A DNA stretch of 64,000 bases from Planctomycetia bacterium (GCA_021414115.1 JAIOPD010000115.1:1-64000), one strand, 5' to 3'. Shown: positions 37,449 to 46,724, counted from the stretch's first letter. Program-made: numbers and translations. Notes: a model not told the origin generated them from the sequence alone.

Positions 37449-37948
37449 CCCACCTTTCGCTCGTTCGCCAACTCTCGTTCTGTGCCGGGCACCGGCTCTA
37501 CGGCCACGAGGGCCGCTGTGCCTTTCTTCACGGCCACAACTACCGTGTCGACATCGAGGTCGAAGCCGAGGAGGGCGGCGCGGCGGTTGACGACGTGGGC
37601 CGCGTGATCGACTTTTCGTTGATCAAGAAGCGGATGCTCGGCTGGCTCGACGAGCACTGGGATCACGCCTTCATCGTCTTCGAGAAGGATGCGACCACGC
37701 TCTCCGCGGTGCGTCTTGCCGAGCCCACCAAGTATTTCGTGTTGCCCTGGAACCCCACGGCCGAAAACATGGCCCGCTACCTGCTCGAGGTGGTCGCTCC
37801 GCACGTGCTCGCCGATCTGGGCGTCGTGGCCCGCCGCGTGAGCCTCTGGGAGACCGAGGAGGCCTGTGCAGTCGCTTCGCTCGTCGGCCGACCCGGCACG
37901 CCGCCGGTGCCGCTTGGTTCGGCCGTCGTCGTCGATACGAGGAACTGA
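37445..37948 (+). CDS. 6-pyruvoyl-tetrahydropterin synthase / QueD-family protein
   Basis: 167 residues from a GTG overlapping the TatD stop (GTGA). Zinc ligands are His16 in CAGHRLYG and His29/His31 in FLHGHNY, with Cys25 four residues before the first of these as the catalytic Cys. VIDFSLIKK, DHAFIVFE and ETEEACAV are further family landmarks. It could make 6-carboxytetrahydropterin for queuosine or a related pterin. No other queuosine genes are adjacent. The hemB start shares a base with its stop (TGATG). Confidence 0.85.
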   Translation: MTHLSLVRQLSFCAGHRLYGHEGRCAFLHGHNYRVDIEVEAEEGGAAVDDVGRVIDFSLIKKRMLGWLDEHWDHAFIVFEKDATTLSAVRLAEPTKYFVLPWNPTAENMARYLLEVVAPHVLADLGVVARRVSLWETEEACAVASLVGRPGTPPVPLGSAVVVDTRN

Positions 37949-38973
37949 TGTCAGAGCATGCCTATCCCGGCCGGTTTCCCGACACCCGGCTTCGCCGCAC
38001 GCGGAGGCACGAGTGGCTGAGGCGCGCCGTCGCCGAGACGAGGCTCTCGGCCGCCGATCTCGTCTGGCCGCTCTTTGTGCACGACTACGAGGCCGCGTCG
38101 CCGGTGACCAGCATGCCGGGCGTGGAGCGGCTGCCGATCGAGGGCATCGTGCGGGCCGCAGGCGAGGCAATCCGCCTCGGCATCCCGGCGATCGCGCTCT
38201 TTCCAGTCGTCGATGCCGCGTTCAAGACCGATGACGCGGCCCACGCGTGTGATCCCGCCAACCTCGCCTGCCGGACCGTCCGCGCCGTGAAGCAGGAGTT
38301 TGGCGACGCCCTCGGCATCGTCTGCGACGTGGCCCTCGATCCCTATACGAGCCACGGTCACGATGGCCTCTTGCGAGACGGCGAGATCCTCAACGACGAG
38401 ACGGTCGAGGTGCTCTGCCGGCAGGCAGTGGCGCTCGCCGCCGCCGGCTGTGATGTCGTCGCGCCCTCCGACATGATGGACGGCCGCGTGGGCTCGCTCA
38501 GGCTCGCGCTCGACGAGGAGGATCACGACGACGTCGCGATCCTTTCCTATGCCGCGAAGTATGCCTCTGCCTTCTACGGTCCCTTTCGGGATGCGGTGGG
38601 AAGTGCGGCGGCGCTCGGGACCGCGGCGGGCCGCGGGGTGGGTGACAAGAAGACCTACCAGATGGATCCGGCCAACGCCGACGAGGCCCTTCGCGAAGTG
38701 GCCCTCGACATCGCCGAAGGGGCCGACATGGTGATGGTGAAGCCGGCGGGCACCTCGCTCGACATCATCCACCGCGTGAAGGCGACGTTTGGGGTGCCAA
38801 CCTTCGCCTACCAGGTGAGCGGCGAGTACGCGATGATCAGGGCGGCCGCCGAGAACGGCTGGCTCGACGGGCCGCAGGCGGCTCTCGAGAGCGTGCTCGT
38901 GATCAAGCGTGCCGGCGCCGACGGCATCCTCACCTACTTCGCCCCCGAGATCGCCCGGGCGGTTCGCGGCTGA
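37948..38973 (+). CDS. hemB: Delta-aminolevulinic acid dehydratase (porphobilinogen synthase)
   Basis: 341 residues. It condenses two 5-aminolevulinate molecules to porphobilinogen in heme synthesis. The two active-site lysines are in YAAKYASAFYGPFRDA (Lys204) and MVMVKPAGTSLD (Lys265). The metal-binding stretch reads CDVALDPYTSHGHDG, with Ala and Asp in place of the Cys cluster of zinc enzymes. It therefore belongs to the Mg/K-dependent class. It is coupled to the upstream pterin synthase gene. Confidence 0.95.
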   Translation: MSEHAYPGRFPDTRLRRTRRHEWLRRAVAETRLSAADLVWPLFVHDYEAASPVTSMPGVERLPIEGIVRAAGEAIRLGIPAIALFPVVDAAFKTDDAAHACDPANLACRTVRAVKQEFGDALGIVCDVALDPYTSHGHDGLLRDGEILNDETVEVLCRQAVALAAAGCDVVAPSDMMDGRVGSLRLALDEEDHDDVAILSYAAKYASAFYGPFRDAVGSAAALGTAAGRGVGDKKTYQMDPANADEALREVALDIAEGADMVMVKPAGTSLDIIHRVKATFGVPTFAYQVSGEYAMIRAAAENGWLDGPQAALESVLVIKRAGADGILTYFAPEIARAVRG

Positions 38974-39017
38974 CCCTCCCCACATGCGACGGCTCGGCAT
39001 CCTGCACGTCCCTGCGA

Positions 39018-39572
39018 TCATCCCTGCGGGCGAAAAGCGACCATTCGTTCGGGCTTCGTGTCGAGTCGCGGAGGGGAATGAGTGCCGGTGTGGATCAGGT
39101 CGATGCAATACGGGATCGCCGGAAACACGGCGTCGAGGCACTGCCGGATGCTCCGCGGCCGACCGGGCAGATTGACCACCAGCGCAGTGCCGCACACGCC
39201 CGCCGTCTGCCGCGAAAGGATCGCCGTCGGCACGTGTTTCAGCGACTCCTGCCGCATCAGTTCTCCAAACCCCGGCAGCATCCGCGTGCAGACCTTTTCC
39301 GTCGCCTCTGGGGTGACGTCGCGGGGCGCGGGGCCCGTGCCGCCGGTCGTGATCACGAGGCAGCAGCCCTCGGTTGCGAGCTCACGGATCGCCGTCGCGA
39401 TCGTGTCGAGGTCGTCCGGCACGATCCGCTCGCGGGGTTCCCACGGGCTCGCTAGCACCTCGCGGAGATAGTCGCGGATCGCGGGGCCGCCCTCGTCGGC
39501 ATACTCCCCGCGGCTGGCGCGATCGGAGACCGTGAGAATGCCAATGAGCACGGGCGTCGTCGGCTCGTTCAT
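39018..39572 (-). CDS. mogA: Molybdopterin adenylyltransferase (MogA/MoaB family)
   Basis: 184 residues. It activates molybdopterin with ATP for molybdenum insertion. ILTVSDRASRGEYADEGGP, TTGGTGPAPRDVTPEAT, SRQTAGVCGTALVVNLPGRP and DLIHTG are the family boxes. The start overlaps the stop of the upstream VOC gene by four bases. No other moa/moe genes are nearby. Confidence 0.9.
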   Translation of the reverse strand: MNEPTTPVLIGILTVSDRASRGEYADEGGPAIRDYLREVLASPWEPRERIVPDDLDTIATAIRELATEGCCLVITTGGTGPAPRDVTPEATEKVCTRMLPGFGELMRQESLKHVPTAILSRQTAGVCGTALVVNLPGRPRSIRQCLDAVFPAIPYCIDLIHTGTHSPPRLDTKPERMVAFRPQG

Positions 39573-39952
39573 GGGTGATTCCCTGGGGCCCAGGCGAAGA
39601 GACGGAGCCGGTTGCCGTCGGGATCGACGACGCGGAGTTCGCTGAATCCCTCCGGATGGATGGTCGGTTCGCCGACGGTCATCGACGTGCCAACGAGCCG
39701 TTCGCGGGCCGCCGCGACGTCAGGCACCTCGAAGCCAAGGCTCCAGCGGCCACTGGCCTCGCCGGGTGACCCGCGGCCGAGGATGGCCAGCCGCGTGTCC
39801 CCAGCCTCGAGCAGAGCGTATTCGTCGTCGAGCACGCGCACGAGCACCCTAAGCCCGAGGGCATCACGGTACCAGTCCACGAGCCCTTCCCAGCTCGCCG
39901 TGCGGAGTTCGATGCTGAAGAGCGACGGTCGCGGCAGGCTCGAATGGCTCAT
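39569..39952 (-). CDS. Glyoxalase/VOC-superfamily protein
   Basis: 127 residues from the ATG at 39952. It has two beta-alpha-beta-beta-beta units: SIELRTASWEGLVDWYRDAL with YALLEAGDTRLAIL, and WSLGFEVPDVAAARERL with FSELRVVDPDGNRLRLFAW. The terminal Glu and His/Glu positions could hold a metal. The substrate is unknown. VOC proteins include lyases, isomerases and antibiotic-binding proteins. It is coupled to mogA by a four-base overlap, but no functional link is evident. Confidence 0.75.
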   Translation of the reverse strand: MSHSSLPRPSLFSIELRTASWEGLVDWYRDALGLRVLVRVLDDEYALLEAGDTRLAILGRGSPGEASGRWSLGFEVPDVAAARERLVGTSMTVGEPTIHPEGFSELRVVDPDGNRLRLFAWAPGNHP

Positions 39953-40099
39953 GGAAAATGCTTCTGGTGGGCTCGTCGCCGCAGTGTAGCCGTGCCGCCG
40001 GCAAACGCATCTTCTCCAAACCGGCTCGAAAGCCGACAATCTCCGGGCAGCGTGGCGCCAGCCGCGCCGATTCACCGTCCTCCGCCCCCCGACTCACGC

Positions 40100-41635
40100 A
40101 TGCACGACTCGACCGACTCGCCCCGCCAGCCCGCCGCCCCCATTCCCGCACCCAGCGGCAGTGCCAGTGCCGGCACCGCGGCCCAGCTCGAAAAGGCCCG
40201 CCGCGACAAGTTTGACCGGCTCGTCGCCCTGGGGATCGATCCCTGGGGCCAGCGGTTTGCCGATGCGATGCCGATCGCGGAGGTCCGAGGACAGGGCGAG
40301 TCGCTCGACAAGACGAGCGAGACGGGGCCGACCGTGCGCGTCGCCGGCCGGATCATGCTCCTGCGCAGCGCCGGCAGCCTCGTGTTCATCGAGCTCCACG
40401 ATCGCACCGGCCGCATCCAGCTCATGCTCGGCAAGAAGCAGGTTGGCCCCGATCTCTGGAGCATCGTCGCCTGCCTCGACCTCGGCGATCTGGTCGGTGT
40501 GGACGGCCGGCTCGGCTGGTCGAAGTCCGGGGAGATGACGATCTTCGTCTCGCACCTCGCGTTTCTCACCAAGTCGCTGGAGACGCCTCCCGACAAATAC
40601 CACGGGCTGGTCGATGCCGACCTCCGCCAGCGGATGCGGTATCTCGACCTGATCCACGGCGAGGGTGTTCGCGAGCGGTTCGTGGCCCGCAGCAAAATCG
40701 TGGAGGCCGTTCGCCGCGTGCTCACGTCTCGGGGCTACCTCGAGGTGGAGGGGCCGACGCTGCAGGAGAGCGCCGGCGGCGCCGCGGCACGGCCGTTCAA
40801 GACCCACCACAATGCCCTCGACATGCCGCTGGTGCTCAGGATCGCGCTCGAGCTCCATCTTAAGCGGCTGCTCGTCGGCGGCATGGAACGCGTCTTCGAG
40901 CTCGGCCGCGTCTACCGCAACGAGGGTGTCAGCCCCCGGCACAATCCCGAGTTCACGATGCTCGAGGCTTACGAGGCCTACGGCGATTACGGCACGATGA
41001 TGGATCTCACCGAGGCGATCCTCGTGGAGGCGGGAAGGGCCGCGGGCACGCCGATGCGGTTCGAGTGGATGGGCCGCACCGTCGACCTCACGCCGCCGTT
41101 CCGCCGGGCCAAGTATGACGACCTCATCCGCGAGACGACCGGCTGCGACCCCACCGATCCGGCGAGCGTGGCCGCTGCGGCCGCCGCAGTGGGCATCGAG
41201 ACGGCGGGCCGTCACCCCGACGTGGTCAAGAGCGACCTCTTCGAGGCGAAGGTCGAGCAGACGCTCGACGGCCCCGTGTTCGTGATCGATTATCCGGCGT
41301 CGATCTGTCCGCTGACGAAGCGCAAGGCGGGCCAGCCCCACGTCGCCGAACGATTCGAGCTCTACGTCGCGGGTATGGAACTGGCCAATGCCTACACCGA
41401 GCTCAACGACCCGGATCTGCAGGAAGAACTCTTCCGCACGCAACTCGCGGGCCTCGCGGCCGATGAGTCGATGGCCCGCATGGACACCGACTTCATCAAG
41501 GCGCTGCGGCACGGGATGCCACCGGCGGGAGGTCTGGGCATCGGGATCGACCGGCTGGTGATGTTCCTCACCGCCGCGCCGAGCATCCGCGACGTGATCC
41601 TGTTTCCGATCCACCGCCCTCGTGCCGGCGGGTGA
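40100..41635 (+). CDS. lysS: Lysyl-tRNA synthetase, class II
   Basis: 511 residues from the ATG at 40100. An OB-fold anticodon-binding domain (VRVAGRIMLLRSAGSLVFIE) is followed by the class II catalytic core. Motif 2 lies in MERVFELGRVYRNEGVSPRH with NPEFTMLEAYEAYGDY after it. Motif 3 is GGLGIGIDRLVMFLT. It charges tRNA-Lys. The N-terminal 30 residues are Pro/Ser/Ala-rich and probably disordered. One unusual point is the Gly/Ala insertion EGPTLQESAGGAAARPFKTH, which is normal for the family. Confidence 0.95.
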   Translation: MHDSTDSPRQPAAPIPAPSGSASAGTAAQLEKARRDKFDRLVALGIDPWGQRFADAMPIAEVRGQGESLDKTSETGPTVRVAGRIMLLRSAGSLVFIELHDRTGRIQLMLGKKQVGPDLWSIVACLDLGDLVGVDGRLGWSKSGEMTIFVSHLAFLTKSLETPPDKYHGLVDADLRQRMRYLDLIHGEGVRERFVARSKIVEAVRRVLTSRGYLEVEGPTLQESAGGAAARPFKTHHNALDMPLVLRIALELHLKRLLVGGMERVFELGRVYRNEGVSPRHNPEFTMLEAYEAYGDYGTMMDLTEAILVEAGRAAGTPMRFEWMGRTVDLTPPFRRAKYDDLIRETTGCDPTDPASVAAAAAAVGIETAGRHPDVVKSDLFEAKVEQTLDGPVFVIDYPASICPLTKRKAGQPHVAERFELYVAGMELANAYTELNDPDLQEELFRTQLAGLAADESMARMDTDFIKALRHGMPPAGGLGIGIDRLVMFLTAAPSIRDVILFPIHRPRAGG

Positions 41636-41643
41636 CGAGCCTC

Positions 41644-41686
41644 CGTCAGGAAGCCCCAAGCGCGAGCGCGGGGTAGACGCGTCGCC
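41644..41686 (+). repeat. Palindromic intergenic repeat, type B
   Basis: Core GCCCCAAGCGCGAGCGCGGG followed by GTAGACGCGTCGCC. A nearly identical copy lies at 62652-62695, and inverted copies at about 32692 and 60396. It starts 8 bases after the lysS stop. Confidence 0.8.
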
Positions 41687-41732
41687 TCGAGACGGTGCCG
41701 GAATCGTTCGCTGGCGGTGGCCTGCGTGGATC

Positions 41733-41863
41733 GGGGTTGCCCGTGCCCTCTCGCCGGACGTTCCCTACGGCCCTCCAGGCCTCCGTTCACTGCGTGTCCG
41801 CCGCGCTTCGCCATCCATGGCTTCGCTTGCTCCCACAGCCCGCTCAAGGGCACGGGCAACCCC
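41733..41863 (+). repeat. 131-base element with 17-base perfect terminal inverted repeats (copy 1)
   Basis: It starts GGGGTTGCCCGTGCCCT and ends AGGGCACGGGCAACCCC, an exact inverted match. Inside are CGGACGTTC and a GCGCTTCGCC word that are shared with the longer copy at 62423-62580. It does not encode a protein. It could be a MITE-like mobile repeat or a large hairpin made as RNA between lysS and lolE. Confidence 0.75.
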
Positions 41864-41975
41864 TGGCGTTATCCGCCGGCTGCCGCATCTTCCGGAAAAC
41901 GGGTCGATTCCGGGGTTTCGGCGGAGTGGGGCGGGCTGCTACCCTTCCCGCCCCCCTCCTGAGACCGCCACGCCG

Positions 41976-43616
41976 ATGTACAAACTCCTCCTCTGCTGGC
42001 GATATCTGCGGACCCGCTGGATCGCGCTGGCGAGCATCATCAGCGTGACGCTCGGCGTGGCGACGATGATCGTCGTCAACTCCGTGATGGCCGGCTTCTC
42101 GCACGAGATGCAGACTCGGATTCACGGCATCCTCTCGGACCTCGTCTTCGAGAGTCATTCGCTCTCCGGGTTCCAGGATCCCCAGTGGCACATGGATGAG
42201 ATCCGCCGCGCGGCGGGCGGCGACATCGTCGGCATGACACCCACGGTGGCCGTCCCGGCGATGCTCAACTTTCAGGTCCGCGGCCAGTGGGTCACGCGGC
42301 AGATCATGTTCATCGGGATCGACGAGGCGACCCACGCCCAGGTCAGCGACTTCGGCCGCTACCTCCAGCATCCCGGCAACCGCACGCAACTCTCCTTCGA
42401 CCTCCGCGAAGGGGGCTACGACACCGTCGACAGCCAGTCGGAAACGACCACGCCGACGCGGCCCGCCCTCGAGGGGGCCGGCTGGCAGCATCGTCGCATG
42501 CGGGTCGAGCGGGAGCGGGTGTGGCGCGAGAAACTCGAGGCCGACCGCCGGGCCAGCGAAGCCGCCCTTCCCGTGGCAGCCGGTGGAAGTGCCGGTCCCG
42601 CCCGATCGATCGACCAGCAGGTCGACGCGGTGCTCGCGGCCACGACTGGCGACGAGCCGCCGGTGGCCAGCCCTGCGGCAGACGCGGCCGCCGCGACGCG
42701 AGCCGATCCGTTTCGGCAGGCCCGGCCCGAGGAGGGCACCCGGATGGACCCCGCCAAGGAGCAGTTCACCGGTATCGTGCCGGGCATCGGCCTGGCGAGT
42801 TTTCGCGACTCTTCCGGCATCGATCGCTTCCTGGTCCTGCCGGGCGACGACGTGAAGGTGACGTTTCCGACGGCGGGCACGCCCCCCAAGGCGGTGAGCG
42901 ACTCGTTTACCATCGTCGACTACTACGAGAGCAAGATGAGCGAATACGACTCGAACTTCGTCTTCGTGCCGCTCGCGACATTGCAGCGGATGCGGGGCAT
43001 GATCGATCCGCAGACGGGCCTGGCGAGCGTCAACTCGATCCAGATCAAGCTCCGTGACGGGGCCGACCTCGATGTCGTTCGCGACAAGCTCCGCAAGGTC
43101 TTTCCCGCCGACCTGTATGCCGTCGCGACCTGGCGGGACAAGCAGGGGCCACTGCTCGCCGCGGTCGACATGGAGATGTCGGTGCTCAACATCCTCCTGT
43201 TCCTGATCATCGCCGTAGCGGGCTTCGGCATTCTCGCGATCTTCTTCATGATCGTGGTGGAGAAGACACGCGACATCGGCATCCTCAAGTCGCTGGGCGC
43301 CGGAGCCTCGGGGATCGCCGGCATCTTCCTCGGCTACGGTCTGTTTCTCGGCCTCGTCGGGGCCGGGGCCGGGCTGGCGCTGGGCCTGGCGATCGCCTGG
43401 AACATCAACTCCATTCGCGTCGGCGTCGAATGGCTGACCGGCCAGCGGGTCTTCGACCCCTCGATCTACTACTTCCACAGGATTCCCTCGATCGTCGATC
43501 CGTTCACTGTGGCGTGGATCATCGTCGGCGCGGTGGGAATCGCCGTGGCGTCGAGCGTGCTGCCTGCGCTGCGGGCGGCGGGACTGCATCCCGTCGAGGC
43601 CCTTCGCCATGACTGA
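41976..43616 (+). CDS. lolE: LolC/LolE-type ABC transporter permease
   Basis: 546 residues from the ATG at 41976. One N-terminal membrane helix (WIALASIISVTLGVATMIVV), a large periplasmic domain and three C-terminal helices form the FtsX/MacB-like layout. VVEKTRDIGILKSLGAGASG is the usual coupling loop to the ATPase. The family moves lipoproteins from the inner membrane toward the outer membrane. Residues about 150-270 form an unusual Ala/Arg/Pro-rich insertion that is probably disordered. The lolD gene overlaps its 3' end by eight bases. Confidence 0.85.
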   Translation: MYKLLLCWRYLRTRWIALASIISVTLGVATMIVVNSVMAGFSHEMQTRIHGILSDLVFESHSLSGFQDPQWHMDEIRRAAGGDIVGMTPTVAVPAMLNFQVRGQWVTRQIMFIGIDEATHAQVSDFGRYLQHPGNRTQLSFDLREGGYDTVDSQSETTTPTRPALEGAGWQHRRMRVERERVWREKLEADRRASEAALPVAAGGSAGPARSIDQQVDAVLAATTGDEPPVASPAADAAAATRADPFRQARPEEGTRMDPAKEQFTGIVPGIGLASFRDSSGIDRFLVLPGDDVKVTFPTAGTPPKAVSDSFTIVDYYESKMSEYDSNFVFVPLATLQRMRGMIDPQTGLASVNSIQIKLRDGADLDVVRDKLRKVFPADLYAVATWRDKQGPLLAAVDMEMSVLNILLFLIIAVAGFGILAIFFMIVVEKTRDIGILKSLGAGASGIAGIFLGYGLFLGLVGAGAGLALGLAIAWNINSIRVGVEWLTGQRVFDPSIYYFHRIPSIVDPFTVAWIIVGAVGIAVASSVLPALRAAGLHPVEALRHD

Positions 43617-44343
43617 AGTCGCGACCGACATCCTCCGCGTGCGGAACCTCCGCAAGAGCTACCAGTCGGGCGACACCCGGCTCGAGGTGCTCCGCGGCGT
43701 CGACTTCGACCTCGCCGCCGGCGAGTTCGTGTCGGTGGTCGGCCAGAGCGGCTCCGGCAAGAGCACGCTGTTGCACCTCATGGGCCTGCTCGACGCCGCC
43801 GACTCGGGCGAGGTCGTGCTCGCCGGCACGCGGATCGCCGGTCTGCCGGCCAGCCGCCGCGACCGGCTCCGCAACACCTGCGTCGGCATGGTGTTTCAGT
43901 CGTATCACCTGCTTCCGGAGCTCGACGCGCTGGAAAACGTGATGGCGCCGCTGATGGTGAGGCATGGCATCTTCGAGTGGCTTTCCGTCCGTTCAGCCGT
44001 GCGGGCGCGGGCCTGCGAACTGCTCGACCGCTTCGGGCTCGGCGGCCGCCTCCACCACCGGCCCCGGCAACTCTCCGGCGGGGAGATGCAGCGGGTGGCG
44101 ATCGCCCGTGCGCTCGTCACGCAGCCGCAGGTGCTGCTCGCCGACGAGCCGACGGGCAATCTCGACGAGGCAACTGGCGCGGGAATCCTCGACACGCTCT
44201 GCGAGTTGAACCGCGCCGACGGCCTTTCTATAGTTCTGGTCACCCACGACGCGGCCGTGGCCCGCCGAGCCGACCGGATCGTGCGTCTGGCGGCGGGTCG
44301 CGTCGATGAGACATGCCCGGCCGCGGAGCGGAAGGCGGGATAG
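43609..44343 (+). CDS. lolD: LolD-type ABC transporter ATPase
   Basis: 244 residues. Walker A is GQSGSGKST, the signature LSGGEMQRV and Walker B VLLADEPTGNLD, followed by the switch His in VTHD. It matches the MacB/LolD/FtsE group and should power the permease encoded just upstream, with which it overlaps. A short insertion (RHGIFEWLSVRSAVRARACE) precedes the signature. Confidence 0.9.
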   Translation: MTEVATDILRVRNLRKSYQSGDTRLEVLRGVDFDLAAGEFVSVVGQSGSGKSTLLHLMGLLDAADSGEVVLAGTRIAGLPASRRDRLRNTCVGMVFQSYHLLPELDALENVMAPLMVRHGIFEWLSVRSAVRARACELLDRFGLGGRLHHRPRQLSGGEMQRVAIARALVTQPQVLLADEPTGNLDEATGAGILDTLCELNRADGLSIVLVTHDAAVARRADRIVRLAAGRVDETCPAAERKAG

Positions 44344-44401
44344 TCGATCATCGCCGGCACGACGAGGGCCGGCCCGTCGTTCCATTCGTCAGGAATAGCC
44401 C

Positions 44402-45259
44402 ATGCCGCGCATCATCTTCATGAACGACCGCCTCGTCCCCGAGGAGCAGGCCGTCGTCAGCGTCTTCGACCATGGGCTCCTGTACGGCGACGGCGTCTTC
44501 GAGGGCCTGCGGAGCTATGCCGGCAAGGTCTTCCGGCTCGATGCCCACCTCGACCGCCTCTACGCCAGCGCCCGGGCGATCTGCCTGGAGATTCCGCTGG
44601 CGAAGGAGGTCGTGGCGCGGGCCGTGATCGACACGCTCGCCGCCAACAGCCTCACCGACGGGTACATCCGCCTGGTGGTGACCCGCGGTGCCGGGAGCCT
44701 TGGACTCGACCCCAACAAGACGAGGCATCCGCAGGTGATCGTGATCGCTGACACGATCAGCCTCTATCCCGGTGAGTTTTACGAGAAGGGCTTGAGGATC
44801 GTGACGGCCGCCACGCAGCGGACGCAGTCGGCAGCCCTCTCGCCCCGGATCAAGTCGCTCAACTACCTCAACAACATCATGGCCAAGCTCGAGGGACTGC
44901 AGGCCGGCTGCGTCGAGGCGCTGATGCTCAACAGCAAGGGCGAGGTGGCCGAGTGCACCGGCGACAACATCTTCGTGTTTCGGGGTGGGAAGCTGCTCAC
45001 GCCCCCGCCCGACGCCGGCATCCTCGAGGGCATCACCCGCGGGGCCGTGATGGAACTTGCCGTGGCGGCGGGCCTCGACTGCCGTGAAGCCACGCTCGTG
45101 CGGCATGACCTCTACACGGCCGACGAGTGCTTCCTCACCGGCACGGCCGCGGAGGTGATCCCCGTCGTCGAGATCGACGGCCGCAAGGTGGGAGCGGGCG
45201 TGCCGGGGCCGGTCACCGCGCGGCTCACGCGAGAGTTCCATGCGCTCGTGAGGCGCTGA
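44402..45259 (+). CDS. ilvE: Branched-chain or D-amino acid aminotransferase (class IV)
   Basis: 285 residues. The PLP Lys is K151 in PRIKSLNYLNNI, and SVFDHGLLYGDGVFEGLRSY, ALMLNSKGEVAECTGDNIF and GITRGAVMELA are the family landmarks. The sequence fits BCAT-type enzymes that make Leu, Ile and Val, though D-alanine transaminase or ADC lyase cannot be excluded. It stands alone, 58 bases after lolD. Confidence 0.85.
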   Translation: MPRIIFMNDRLVPEEQAVVSVFDHGLLYGDGVFEGLRSYAGKVFRLDAHLDRLYASARAICLEIPLAKEVVARAVIDTLAANSLTDGYIRLVVTRGAGSLGLDPNKTRHPQVIVIADTISLYPGEFYEKGLRIVTAATQRTQSAALSPRIKSLNYLNNIMAKLEGLQAGCVEALMLNSKGEVAECTGDNIFVFRGGKLLTPPPDAGILEGITRGAVMELAVAAGLDCREATLVRHDLYTADECFLTGTAAEVIPVVEIDGRKVGAGVPGPVTARLTREFHALVRR

Positions 45260-45262
45260 GCT

Positions 45263-45700
45263 TCAGCGCCGCGAGCGGTGCGCCTCGTCGTCGATGTCGT
45301 CGTATCGCGAGACGTAGCCCGGCTCGCGGGCGCGGATGAGTTCGTGCTCGTACTCGGCCACGATCCGCTTCTGGAGCATCTCTCGGCAGGACGCATTGAT
45401 CGGATGGGCGATGTCTGCATAGAGCCGTGGACGTCCGTCGGCATCCCGGGCCGCCTGCGTGGCGGACAGGCGGCCGCCACACTGGTTGCAGTAGTTGGAC
45501 CGGAGCGGATTTTTGGCACTGCAGCCGTGACAATGGGTGCAGAGTTTGCGGCTGGGCATCGCCACGAATGGCCCGGCCGGACCGCCGATCAGTTTCAAGT
45601 CGCGCACGACGAACGCCGCGTCGATCGTGATCGAGCAGAATGCGAGCAGTCGCTCGGCACCGCCGTCCACAAGCTTGATGCGTACCTCGGAAATCTCCAT
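45263..45700 (-). CDS. spoVG: SpoVG-family protein carrying a zinc ribbon
   Basis: 145 residues. The start ([20 protein letters not shown]), [18 protein letters not shown] and FVAMPSRK are the SpoVG fold. Instead of the usual short loop, residues 54-74 hold CTHCHGC and CNQC, a four-to-five-Cys zinc ribbon. The protein then returns to SpoVG sequence ([18 protein letters not shown]), typical of the C-terminal half. SpoVG is a nucleic-acid-binding regulator. The ispE gene lies directly upstream on the same strand, an arrangement also seen in Bacillus (ispE, purR, yabJ, spoVG). Confidence 0.85.
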   Translation of the reverse strand: MEISEVRIKLVDGGAERLLAFCSITIDAAFVVRDLKLIGGPAGPFVAMPSRKLCTHCHGCSAKNPLRSNYCNQCGGRLSATQAARDADGRPRLYADIAHPINASCREMLQKRIVAEYEHELIRAREPGYVSRYDDIDDEAHRSRR

Positions 45701-45773
45701 GTCCGGCGCCCCCCTGAGTCGACATCATGGAGCGCAACCGCTTCCCGGGGCACCCCCCCTAAGACGGGAAGTG

Positions 45774-46724
45774 CTATGCCGGGGCCGTGAGCCGGACGAC
45801 AAACACCGCGGCGCAGGAGGGCAGGCCGCCGGCCCGCATCGCGGCGAGTCGGGCTGCGACGCTCTCGGCCTCGCCGATCGAGCGGGCCAAGGCAAAGCAG
45901 GCGCTGCCGCTGCCGGTGAGCCGCGGAGCGAATCCGCCCGCCTGGCCGAGGGCCTCGAGCAGGGCATCGACTTCGGGCGAGAGGCTCCGGGCTGGCGGCT
46001 CGAGGGCATTGGTCATGAAGGGCAGGCCCGCCTGAAGCCCGCCACTCGAAAGGGCGGCCGCCAGCCGGGCCGCCTCGCCCCGGCGTGAGGCATCGGGCAC
46101 GCAGCGGCCGTAAACGGCCGCCGTCGAGAGGCCCGTGGGCGGGCAGGCGATCACCGCGGCGAGTGGCGGCAGTCCGGCGACGCGGTCGATCCGTTCACCC
46201 CTGCCGGAGGCGATCGCGGGGCCGCCGGCGAAGAACCAGGGCACGTCGCTGCCGATCTCCGCGGCCAGCCGGGCCAGCCGCTCGGCCGGCCAGTCAAGAT
46301 TCCAGAGTCGCGCCGCCGCCATCAGCACGGCCGCAGCGTCGCTCGAGCCACCGCCCAGTCCGGCGCCCGACGGGATGCGCTTCACGAGCTCGATCTCGAG
46401 ACCGGTGGTGGCGCCAGCATCGCGGGCGAGCCGTTCGGCCGCGCGGACGACGAGGTTCCGGCCATCCGCGGGCACGTCACGGGCCAGGGCTCGGCCCGGC
46501 CCCACCGCGAGCTGCCCGTCGAATGACACCTCGAGCCGTACGCCAGAGTGTTCGCAGCGCCGGACGTGGAGCGTGTCGGCGAGCGACACCGGCACCATGA
46601 GCGACTCGATCTCATGAAACCCGTCGTCCCGCCGCGCGAGCACCGCAAGCGAGAGATTGAGTTTGGCCGGGGCCAGCACGGTGAGGCTGTGTCCCGTCGC
46701 CGGCTGCGGTCCAGGCGTCGGCAT
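45774..46724 (-). CDS. ispE: 4-diphosphocytidyl-2-C-methyl-D-erythritol kinase
   Basis: 316 residues from the ATG at 46724. GHMP kinase: LAPAKLNLSLAVLARRDDGF opens the fold and the phosphate loop is PSGAGLGGGSSDAA. GSDVPWFFAGGPAIASGRGE and LTGSGSACFAL follow. It phosphorylates CDP-methylerythritol in the MEP isoprenoid pathway. spoVG follows it on the same strand and a small membrane-protein gene precedes it. Confidence 0.9.
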   Translation of the reverse strand: MPTPGPQPATGHSLTVLAPAKLNLSLAVLARRDDGFHEIESLMVPVSLADTLHVRRCEHSGVRLEVSFDGQLAVGPGRALARDVPADGRNLVVRAAERLARDAGATTGLEIELVKRIPSGAGLGGGSSDAAAVLMAAARLWNLDWPAERLARLAAEIGSDVPWFFAGGPAIASGRGERIDRVAGLPPLAAVIACPPTGLSTAAVYGRCVPDASRRGEAARLAAALSSGGLQAGLPFMTNALEPPARSLSPEVDALLEALGQAGGFAPRLTGSGSACFALARSIGEAESVAARLAAMRAGGLPSCAAVFVVRLTAPA

